The notes beneath the pieces were generated by a model, which saw only the letters and a list, made by a program, of their open reading frames with translations, searched no databases and had not been told where the DNA came from. A stretch of DNA of 64,000 bases, taken from the NCBI RefSeq assembly GCF_900090195.1, contig NZ_LT607803.1, forward strand, positions 3,224,001 to 3,288,000. The letters are read 5' to 3'. Source of the stretch: Variovorax sp. HW608. GTDB lineage: Bacteria > Pseudomonadota > Gammaproteobacteria > Burkholderiales > Burkholderiaceae_C. This document shows positions 54,182-61,295 of this stretch, piece by piece; the stretch's first letter is position 1; every line of letters begins with the position of its first letter. The position numbers and the translations under genes were made by a program.

Positions 54182-56080
54182 ATGACGCAGCGAGTTTCTC
54201 TTCTGCTGTTTGTCGCAGCAGGCATATTGGCAGCAAGCGGCAATGAAGGCCGTGGTGGGTTCAGCGCGTTCGCGGCGCCCCTACCCGGCGACATCGTGGA
54301 CAGCGCCCTGAACATCGTTCCGGCGCAGTACACCGCCATGGCGGCCCAGTTGAGCAAGGACGCCGGCATCGCCTACCGGTACGGCCCGGACGCCATCTCC
54401 TCCGGCACGGCCAACACCGGCCCGGCGCTGAACAGGCGTGCGGACATCAAGCTAGCCGCACCGGCGCCCGACTATCCGTTCTGGTGGCAGGTCGGACGGC
54501 CCTCCGGCGATGCCGGTTCCTACTCGTCGAACCAGGCCGCGATCACCTTCGTGGCGGACAACACGGCGCAACGCGTGGGCGTGGCCGAGATCCAGGTCTC
54601 GAACTACATGTACGGCGTGTTTGCCCAGTCGCCGCAGCTGAGCTGGACGCGCGCAACCACTGCCGGCGGCGGCATCGACAGCATTACCGTGATGGACTAT
54701 CGCGAGCAGGGCATCGTGAGCGGCGACCCGATCGCCGCAGGCCGCTGCGGCGGGCGACCCGGCTTCTGCGCCCAGGGCCTCGTCGCGTTCCAGAACGGCG
54801 TCATCGGGACGGTCGGCAGCAACACGGCCCACAACCGGGCGACGGTGAAGCTGCCCGCCAACAAGGTGCCGACGGCCATCGCGATGACCAACAACAGCGA
54901 GTTCGCCCTGGTCACGGTGTGGGACACGCAGGCACTCAAGGGCCAGGTGGCGGTCATCGCACTGGCAGGCCTGTGCGACGGTTGCGATCCACACGACGCC
55001 ACCCGTTGGTACAACTACTGGCAGGAGTGGATGGGTGTGTATCCCGGCTTGCCGAACATGGGTGACATCGCCTTCATGAAGATCCTGGGCTACGTCGACC
55101 TGCCGGGCATCAACGCGCCCACCGAGATCGCCGTCACCACCGGCATGGACCAGTTCAAGACGCTCTATGGGAGCGGCCCGACAGCGGGCCAGTTCGTCGG
55201 CCTCGCGAACTCGCCGCTGACAAGCCACTGGCGGAAGTTCGCGAGCGGCGGCGCCCACTACTACAACTACGCCAAGGGCGGTGTGGCGGTGGTGATCTCC
55301 AAGTCGGAGCAGAAGGCCGCGTTCATCGACCTGAAGCCGCTGTTTGCCTACTTCAACGGCATGTACTTCAGCTCGAACGTGAGCCAGACGACCAACTTCG
55401 GCCAGGCGGCCAACCAGTGGCCGTTCACCTTCGACGTGCAGGCCTCGCAGAAGCCGACGGTGCTCAAGACGGTGTCGCTGGGTGCGCGCCCGACCGCGGT
55501 GAAGACCACGGTCTTCGGTTCCACCCCGCGCGCCTGGATCGCGACGCAGGACGGCACGCTGCACATCTACAGCCTCGACGGCTTCGCGCCGGGCGACGGC
55601 TGGAACACGGCGGCCAAGCCGATGGCAAGCAACATCGCCGAAGTGGGCAGCGTGACCGGCATCGGCCGCAATCCGACGTCGCTTGCGACCTCCAAGGGCG
55701 AGCCGGCCGACGACAGCATCGACTCGAGCAACCAGCAGGTCATCGTGGCCTCCCGCGGCGACAACAGGATCAACTGGGTGCGATTCGCATCCAACGGCAA
55801 CAGCGGCAAGATCGTCCGCACCATCCGGCACAAGGAGATGAGGGACCTGATCGCGGTGGAGGACGCGGACAACTTCGCCAACCAGGGCTTTGTGCTGAGC
55901 GCGCTCGACTACGCCGGCAAGGCGGTACGCAACTACCGCTACGGTCCGGTGATCTTCACCGACGGCGGTGCATGCCCGGCGCCCAACGGCTGCCCGATCA
56001 ACGGCGCCGTGGCCGAGTACGGTGGCGCGATGCCCTTGCCCGGCAAGCCCTTCCAGATGAACACCGCGAACGTGCCTTGA
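54182..56080 (+). CDS. Large exported protein of unknown function
   Basis: A 632-residue protein starting at the ATG 54182-54184 (MTQRVSLLLFVAAGILAASG) with a signal peptide. Repeated strand-turn patterns (VAEIQVSNYMYGVFAQ, PTAIAMTNNSEFALVTVWD, PRAWIATQDGTLHIYSLDG, NQQVIVASRGDNRINWVRF) suggest a beta-propeller fold. Four or more cysteines (CGGRPGFC, CDGC, CPAPNGCP) could form disulfides. I do not recognise a family. It lies in the interval bounded by arginase and a scar of arginase and DUF2242 fragments, and may be acquired. Confidence 0.7.
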   Translation: MTQRVSLLLFVAAGILAASGNEGRGGFSAFAAPLPGDIVDSALNIVPAQYTAMAAQLSKDAGIAYRYGPDAISSGTANTGPALNRRADIKLAAPAPDYPFWWQVGRPSGDAGSYSSNQAAITFVADNTAQRVGVAEIQVSNYMYGVFAQSPQLSWTRATTAGGGIDSITVMDYREQGIVSGDPIAAGRCGGRPGFCAQGLVAFQNGVIGTVGSNTAHNRATVKLPANKVPTAIAMTNNSEFALVTVWDTQALKGQVAVIALAGLCDGCDPHDATRWYNYWQEWMGVYPGLPNMGDIAFMKILGYVDLPGINAPTEIAVTTGMDQFKTLYGSGPTAGQFVGLANSPLTSHWRKFASGGAHYYNYAKGGVAVVISKSEQKAAFIDLKPLFAYFNGMYFSSNVSQTTNFGQAANQWPFTFDVQASQKPTVLKTVSLGARPTAVKTTVFGSTPRAWIATQDGTLHIYSLDGFAPGDGWNTAAKPMASNIAEVGSVTGIGRNPTSLATSKGEPADDSIDSSNQQVIVASRGDNRINWVRFASNGNSGKIVRTIRHKEMRDLIAVEDADNFANQGFVLSALDYAGKAVRNYRYGPVIFTDGGACPAPNGCPINGAVAEYGGAMPLPGKPFQMNTANVP

Positions 56081-56173
56081 GCCTCGCCTCAGGGGTGAGC
56101 AGGATGTAGTGTCGCCGCCCAGGAGCGTTCGGAAACCTCGGCGTCCGGGTCCGAGATGGGCCGCAGGGATTCT

Positions 56174-56278
56174 TCAGCCGCGGCTCGGCGAGAGCGGCAC
56201 CGCCTGAAGCGGCACCTCGACCGGCGGATGCGCCGGCGCGACGGGGCGGGCCTGGGCCGGCGACACGTCCTCGATCGC
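56174..56278 (-). pseudogene. Remnant of a DUF2242 gene 3' end
   Basis: Read on the minus strand, this stretch encodes about 34 residues ending APAHPPVEVPLQAVPLSPSR followed by Gly and a stop. The real DUF2242 protein at 58531 ends APAQPPAEAPLRAVPLSPTR then Gly; 16 of the last 21 residues agree, with a stop in the same place. It has no start and runs straight into an arginase fragment. Confidence 0.7.
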
Positions 56279-56279
56279 G

Positions 56280-56331
56280 CCTCGACTGCCTCGACTCCGA
56301 CTACGCGCCCGGATGGGCACCGGCGTGCGCC
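56280..56331 (+). pseudogene. Remnant of an arginase gene (internal fragment)
   Basis: About 52 bp match the arginase gene at 53922-53974 with one substitution and one short indel. The piece covers the Mn-binding motif LDCLDPDYAPG and ends abruptly before the LysR gene stop. It directly abuts the DUF2242 remnant. It cannot encode an enzyme. Confidence 0.75.
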
Positions 56332-56348
56332 ACGCCCGCCCAGGGATC

Positions 56349-57287
56349 TCAGCCCGGCATCCCGAACACCGGCGTCGCCGCCAGGGCGCCCTCGATGAAG
56401 CTGCGCAGCGCCGGCGTAAGCTGCTTCTTCGCGTGCACGACCACGTGGCATTGGCGCACGATCCGGGGCAGCGTCGTGGCGACGCGAGCCAGCCGGCCGG
56501 CCTCGATCAGGTCGCGCACCACCCACGACGACAGGCAGGCCACGCCGAGGTTCTCCGCCGCCGCATGCTTGATCGCCTCCGAGCTGCCGAGCTCGATGAC
56601 GCGCCTATAGGCGCGCAGATGCGGCAGCAATGCCTGGTCGGTGACCTCGCGCGTGCCCGAGCCGCTCTCCCGAACCAGCCACACCTGTTCGCGCAGCGCG
56701 CGCAAGGGCGCACGCTTGTCCTCGCCCGCGTGCGCGAGCGGATTGGCCGGCGAGGCCACCACTTCCATCTCGTCCTGCAGCCACGGCGTGACGGTCAGCG
56801 CGGGCTGGTGGCAGGAGCCTTCGATCAGCCCGACGTCCAGCTCGAACGCCGCGACCGCATCGCAGATCGACGCGGTGTTTCCGATCGCGATCCTCGACCG
56901 CCACGGTTCGGCGGCGCCAGGCGCCCATTGCGACATGAAGCGGGCCAGCAGCTTCGGCAGGACGTAGTTGCCGATCGTCGTGCTGGCGCCGATGCGCAGC
57001 GACTGCGCCTGTGCAAGGCCCTCGTGCGACATCTGTTCGATGCCGGCGGCGCCGTCCAGCAACGCCAGGGCGCGCGGCAACAGGGCGCGCCCGTTGTCGT
57101 TGAGCAGCAGCCGCTTGCCGACCCGATCGAACAGGTGCAGCGACAGCAGCCGTTCGAGTTCGTTCACGGCCGAGCTGGTGGCCGATTGCGACAGCGCGAT
57201 CTCGTCGGCCGCCGCGGTGGTGGTGCCGCTTCGCGCGACGGCGACGAATATCTGGAGTTGACGCAGCGTCAGCCGCAAGACGTCCAT
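56349..57287 (-). CDS. LysR-family transcriptional regulator
   Basis: A 312-residue regulator with an N-terminal winged helix-turn-helix (residues about 8-65, LRQLQIFVAVARSGTTTAAA) and a LysR effector domain with RIGASTTIGNYVLPKLL at its start. It is divergent from a YeiH-type gene, the same pairing as yeiE-yeiH in E. coli and as in sulfite or taurine catabolism clusters, so it most likely controls that gene. Confidence 0.9.
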   Translation of the reverse strand: MDVLRLTLRQLQIFVAVARSGTTTAAADEIALSQSATSSAVNELERLLSLHLFDRVGKRLLLNDNGRALLPRALALLDGAAGIEQMSHEGLAQAQSLRIGASTTIGNYVLPKLLARFMSQWAPGAAEPWRSRIAIGNTASICDAVAAFELDVGLIEGSCHQPALTVTPWLQDEMEVVASPANPLAHAGEDKRAPLRALREQVWLVRESGSGTREVTDQALLPHLRAYRRVIELGSSEAIKHAAAENLGVACLSSWVVRDLIEAGRLARVATTLPRIVRQCHVVVHAKKQLTPALRSFIEGALAATPVFGMPG

Positions 57288-57323
57288 GAAAGCCTCCTTA
57301 GCGATCAGATCGATTGGTCATAA

Positions 57324-57351
57324 CCATATAACCCGTTGGACGGGTTCATGG
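57324..57351 (+). promoter_or_regulatory. Candidate LysR operator between the LysR and YeiH genes
   Basis: A dyad with AACCCG/CGGGTT arms around TTGGA (57330-57346) extends outward to CCAT/ATGG. A direct repeat ATAACC occurs twice just upstream. The site lies in the 111-bp gap between the divergent genes, where LysR regulators bind. Assignment rests on symmetry and position. Confidence 0.4.
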
Positions 57352-57398
57352 CAACTTTTTAGAGTTCCTCCCGAGACACGCGACAAGGAACCCGAGCC

Positions 57399-58526
57399 AT
57401 GAACCAACCAGCCGCAGCGAACGCCTGCGCCGCACCCGCGACGACCTATAGGGGCCCGCGCCTGCCCACGCAAAGTCGCCGGCTGCTTCCGGGCCTGGCG
57501 ATTTGCGCGCTGCTGGCGGCCGCCGGAATCGCGCTCGGCGAGGTCGACTGGCTGCAGGCCCACGGCTTCAGCGCACTGACGCTGGCCATCGTGCTCGGCA
57601 TGCTCGCCGGCCACACCGTCTATCCGCGCCTGGCGGCCGCCGGCGGCCCCGGCGTCGACTTCTCGAAGCAGAGGCTGCTGCGCGCCGGCGTCGTGCTCTA
57701 CGGCTTGCGCCTGACGATGCAGGACATCGGACACGTCGGTCTGGCGGGCGTGGCCGTCGACGCGCTGATGCTGGGGTCGACCTTCGCGCTGGCCTGCTTC
57801 GCCGGCACGCGCTGGTTCGGCCTGGACCGCAAGACGGCGATGCTCATCGGCGCCGGCAGTTCGATCTGCGGCGCGGCCGCGGTCATGGCCACCGGGCCGG
57901 TCGTCAAGGCGCGGTCCGAGCAGGTGACGGTGGCCGTGGCCACGGTGGTCGTCTTCGGCACGCTGGCCATCTTTCTCTACCCGGTGCTTTTCGATCTCAG
58001 CCAGCAGTGGCACTTGATCCCCGGCGGCACGAACGGCTTCGGCATCTATGCGGGCTCGACGATCCATGAGGTGGCCCAGGTCGTCGCCGCCGCGCGCTCG
58101 GTGGGGCCGGAGGCCGCCGACACCGCCGTGATCGCGAAGATGGTGCGCGTGATGATGCTGGCGCCCTTCCTGATCCTGCTGTCGGGGTGGCTGGCGCGCG
58201 ATGCGTCGAAGCAGGCCGGGCATGACGGCGCCCCGGCCGGCGTCCCGCACAAGACCCGTCTTGCGGTGCCATGGTTCGCCTTCGGCTTCGTCGGTGTCGT
58301 GCTGCTCAATTCCCTGCACGTGCTGCCCTCGCACCTGACCGGCATCGCGACCATGCTGGACACCTTCCTGCTGGCCATGGCCATGGGCGCGCTCGGCCTG
58401 TCGACCCATCTGGGCGCCATCCGCAAGGCGGGCGCCCGGCCGCTGCTGCTCGCCGCCATCCTCTTCGGATGGCTGGTGATCGGCGGTGCGCTGGTCAACC
58501 GGTGGGTTCCGGCCCTGCTGGGCTGA
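57399..58526 (+). CDS. YeiH family putative sulfate exporter
   Basis: A 375-residue polytopic membrane protein with about ten helices. Family stretches include GVDFSKQRLLRAGVVLYGLR, IGAGSSICGAAAVMAT and GIYAGSTIHEVAQVVAAA. YeiH-like proteins export sulfate or related ions in taurine and sulfite metabolism. It starts behind AAGGAA and is divergent from a LysR gene. Confidence 0.9.
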   Translation: MNQPAAANACAAPATTYRGPRLPTQSRRLLPGLAICALLAAAGIALGEVDWLQAHGFSALTLAIVLGMLAGHTVYPRLAAAGGPGVDFSKQRLLRAGVVLYGLRLTMQDIGHVGLAGVAVDALMLGSTFALACFAGTRWFGLDRKTAMLIGAGSSICGAAAVMATGPVVKARSEQVTVAVATVVVFGTLAIFLYPVLFDLSQQWHLIPGGTNGFGIYAGSTIHEVAQVVAAARSVGPEAADTAVIAKMVRVMMLAPFLILLSGWLARDASKQAGHDGAPAGVPHKTRLAVPWFAFGFVGVVLLNSLHVLPSHLTGIATMLDTFLLAMAMGALGLSTHLGAIRKAGARPLLLAAILFGWLVIGGALVNRWVPALLG

Positions 58527-58530
58527 GCCC

Positions 58531-59187
58531 TCAGCCGCGCGTCGGCGACAGCGGCACGGCGCGCAGCGGCGCCTCGGCGGGCGGTTGCGCCGGGGCGACC
58601 GGCCGGACCTCGGCGGGACGGGCCTGCGGGGGCGCTGCCGCCTCGTCGATGACGGACTCGGGCAGGTAGCGCTCGATCAGCGAGAAGAAGCGGTCGTAGA
58701 AGCGGTCGTCCGTCAGGGTTTCGCTCGCCACCTTGACCATCGCGTCGTCGCTGGACGAGAACGGCAGCGACAGCGAACCGATCGCGCCCACGCCGAGGCT
58801 CGCCGAGTTGTTGACCTTCTTGACGCCATAGCGGTCCTGCAGCGCGCTCGCGAAAGCGATGGTGCTGCGCGCCTTGCCGCCCTCGCGCGCGCAGACCACG
58901 CGGAACTCCACCTCCACGTGCACCTCGGAGGCCGGCTGGAAGCTCTTGCGGCCGGTCACCAGCTCCTGGGTGGCCGCCGTGATCATGTAGCCCTGGCTCA
59001 GGAGCGCGCGTCGCGCGGCCTCGCAGGTCCTGGCCTCGCTCGCGGTGAAGCTGCGCGTGTGGGTGGTGGTGGAGTCGAATTCTTCCGGCTCGTAGCTCAC
59101 GCGCTGGCGTTCGGTGACGCCACAGCCGGAGACGAGGACGGCAACGAGCAACGCAGCCGCGGCTGCAAGGGAAGACGAAGGACGCAT
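58531..59187 (-). CDS. DUF2242 lipoprotein
   Basis: A 218-residue protein with a signal peptide and lipobox LVSGC (Cys22). The body (residues about 40-175) is the DUF2242 domain, with SFTASEARTCEAARRALLSQ and DDRFYDRFFSLIERYL. The end is Pro/Ala-rich. The family is common in Burkholderiales and has no known function. A diverged copy of its 3' end lies at 56174. It converges on the YeiH gene with 4 bp between stops. Confidence 0.85.
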   Translation of the reverse strand: MRPSSSLAAAAALLVAVLVSGCGVTERQRVSYEPEEFDSTTTHTRSFTASEARTCEAARRALLSQGYMITAATQELVTGRKSFQPASEVHVEVEFRVVCAREGGKARSTIAFASALQDRYGVKKVNNSASLGVGAIGSLSLPFSSSDDAMVKVASETLTDDRFYDRFFSLIERYLPESVIDEAAAPPQARPAEVRPVAPAQPPAEAPLRAVPLSPTRG

Positions 59188-59284
59188 GTCGGCAGGGAAT
59201 AAGGCAAATCGGGGGCAATGCTAGCGGCAAGCCGCCCGGTTGGACATCACGCGAGAGCGGACGTTCCCGTTGACTTGCCCGATT

Positions 59285-59313
59285 CGATCAGTCGCCGATC
59301 AGTCGCCGATCAG
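59285..59313 (+). repeat. 11-bp tandem repeat at the 3' end of the kinase gene
   Basis: The unit CGATCAGTCGC occurs 2.6 times in a row. The stop codon of the kinase gene lies in the second copy, so slippage by one unit would change the last residues. No other function is apparent. Confidence 0.6.
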
Positions 59314-59937
59314 GATCACGTGCTGCGCCCTGCCGCGCGTGGCTGCGATGCGGCGCGCGTTCGGCTCGTCGGTGTGCTCCACCCAGGCGAGCGCCGCGTC
59401 CCGGCTGCGCCCGAACTGCTCGTGGCGCCGCACGAGGCGCTCGCGCCGCAGCGCGTCGTCGACGTCGACATACCAGACCTCGTCGAGCAGCGCCGCGGCC
59501 CCGGCCCACGGGCCCTCGTCGAGCAGGAGGTAGTTGCCTTCGGTGATGACCAGCTGCGTCTGCGGTAGGACCGCGATGGCGCCCGCGATGGGTTCCTCGA
59601 TCTCGCGCCGGAACTCCGGCGCATAGACGATCTCGCTGCCCTGCTGACGGCCCTGTTCGCGCAGGCGCCGCAGCAGCGCCACGTAGCCCGCGCTGTCGAA
59701 GGTGTCGGGCGCACCCTTGCGCTCGGCCCGGCCGAGGCGCCGGAGCTCGACGTTGGCGAGGTGGAAGCCGTCCATCGGCACCACCTGCGCGCATCCGGGC
59801 GGCAGTGCGTCCAGCAGCGCCTGGGCCAGCGTCGATTTGCCGGAGCCCGGCGCCCCGACGAGGCCGAGCAGCCGGCGCTGCCCGCCGGCCAAGAGGCGCT
59901 CGATGCGCGCCAGTGCGGAAGCCGGCAGCTCGATCAC
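59299..59937 (-). CDS. Nucleoside/nucleotide kinase family protein (uridine-kinase-like)
   Basis: A 212-residue P-loop kinase. The Walker A motif [11 protein letters not shown] is near residue 27, followed by [18 protein letters not shown] and [15 protein letters not shown], as in the uridine kinase/YggC group that phosphorylates nucleosides or sugars. The start is a GTG at 59935-59937 that overlaps the gdhA stop (GTGA), so translation is probably coupled. The substrate is unknown. Confidence 0.85.
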   Translation of the reverse strand: MIELPASALARIERLLAGGQRRLLGLVGAPGSGKSTLAQALLDALPPGCAQVVPMDGFHLANVELRRLGRAERKGAPDTFDSAGYVALLRRLREQGRQQGSEIVYAPEFRREIEEPIAGAIAVLPQTQLVITEGNYLLLDEGPWAGAAALLDEVWYVDVDDALRRERLVRRHEQFGRSRDAALAWVEHTDEPNARRIAATRGRAQHVILIGD

Positions 59938-61211
59938 GGGTAGAGGCCGCGCTCCTGGCGCGCCATCAGGATCCGGTCGCAAGCCACCGCGTAGGTCGCG
60001 GTGCGCAGCGTGATCCTGTGCTGGTCGGCCTTGTCCCAGATGCTGTTGAGCGCATTCATCATGATGCGGTCGAGGCGCTGGTTGATCTCGTCCTCGCCCC
60101 AGAAGAAGGACGAGAAGTCCTGCACCCACTCGAAGTAGCTCACCGTCACGCCGCCCGCGTTGCAGATCACGTCCGGCACCACCAGCACGCCGCGGTCGGC
60201 CAGGATGTCGTCGGCTGCCGGCACGGTCGGGCCGTTCGCGCCTTCGAGCACCAGCTTCGCCTTGGTCTTCTTCGCGCGCTCGGCGGTGAGCTGGCCTTCG
60301 AGCGCGGCCGGGATCAGGATGTCGCAGGCCACGTCCCAGAAGCCTTCGTTGGAGATGGTGTCGCCGCCCTTGAAGCCGATGATGCCGCCTTCCTTGCGCG
60401 CCTGCTCCACGAGCTTGGCCATATCGAGGCCCTTGTCGTTGATGACGGTGCCGGTGTGGTCCTGCACCGCGACGATCTTCGCGCCCGCTTCGGCGAAGAG
60501 TTCGGCGGCCACCGAGCCCACGTTGCCGAAGCCCTGCACCGCGACGCGCGCGCCCTTCAGGTCGAGGCCGAGGCGCCGTGCCGCCTCGCGGCCGGTGACG
60601 AACACGCCGCGGCCGGTGGCCTTGACGCGGCCGAGCGAGCCGCCCAGGTGCAGCGGCTTGCCGGTGACCACGCCGGTCGACGTGCCGCCGACGTTCATGG
60701 AGTAGGTGTCCATCATCCACGCCATGATCTGCGCGTTGGTGTTCACGTCGGGCGCGGGGATGTCGCTGTGCGGGCCGATGATGATGCCGATCTCGCTGGT
60801 GTAGCGGCGGGTGACTTTCTCGAGCTCCGTCGGCGACAGCTTCTTGGGATCGACGCGGATGCCGCCCTTGGCGCCGCCGTAAGGCAGGTTGACCGCCGCG
60901 GTCTTGATGGTCATCCAGGCCGCGAGGGCCATGACTTCCTCCAGGTTGACGTCCGGGTGGAAGCGCACCCCGCCCTTGCCGGGACCGCGCGACAGGTTGT
61001 GCTGCACGCGGTAGCCCTCGAAGTGGGCGATGGTGCCGTCGTCCATCTCGATCGGCACGTCGACGATCAGCGCGCGCTTCGGGCGCTTGAGCGTCTCGAC
61101 CCAGCGGGCCAGTTCGCCCAGGTAGGGCACGACGCGGTCGACCTGCGACAGGTACGTGCCCCACGGACTGTTGGCGGTCGGCTGGACGTAGGAAAGGGTG
61201 GAGGAACTCAT
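59934..61211 (-). CDS. gdhA: Glutamate dehydrogenase (Glu/Leu/Phe/Val family)
   Basis: GdhA interconverts glutamate and 2-oxoglutarate plus ammonia. The 425-residue product has [18 protein letters not shown], the catalytic Lys in [15 protein letters not shown], the Asp in [11 protein letters not shown], and the Rossmann motif [15 protein letters not shown]. The length fits the hexameric family. It precedes a kinase gene and follows putA, whose product delivers glutamate from proline. Confidence 0.95.
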   Translation of the reverse strand: MSSSTLSYVQPTANSPWGTYLSQVDRVVPYLGELARWVETLKRPKRALIVDVPIEMDDGTIAHFEGYRVQHNLSRGPGKGGVRFHPDVNLEEVMALAAWMTIKTAAVNLPYGGAKGGIRVDPKKLSPTELEKVTRRYTSEIGIIIGPHSDIPAPDVNTNAQIMAWMMDTYSMNVGGTSTGVVTGKPLHLGGSLGRVKATGRGVFVTGREAARRLGLDLKGARVAVQGFGNVGSVAAELFAEAGAKIVAVQDHTGTVINDKGLDMAKLVEQARKEGGIIGFKGGDTISNEGFWDVACDILIPAALEGQLTAERAKKTKAKLVLEGANGPTVPAADDILADRGVLVVPDVICNAGGVTVSYFEWVQDFSSFFWGEDEINQRLDRIMMNALNSIWDKADQHRITLRTATYAVACDRILMARQERGLYP

Positions 61212-61295
61212 TGAGATCTCGTGTTGTTGAACGATGGGCGCGACGATAGTCCTCCGCCGCCCGCCGCGCCACGGCTATGCGCGTTGCTTTGCCCG

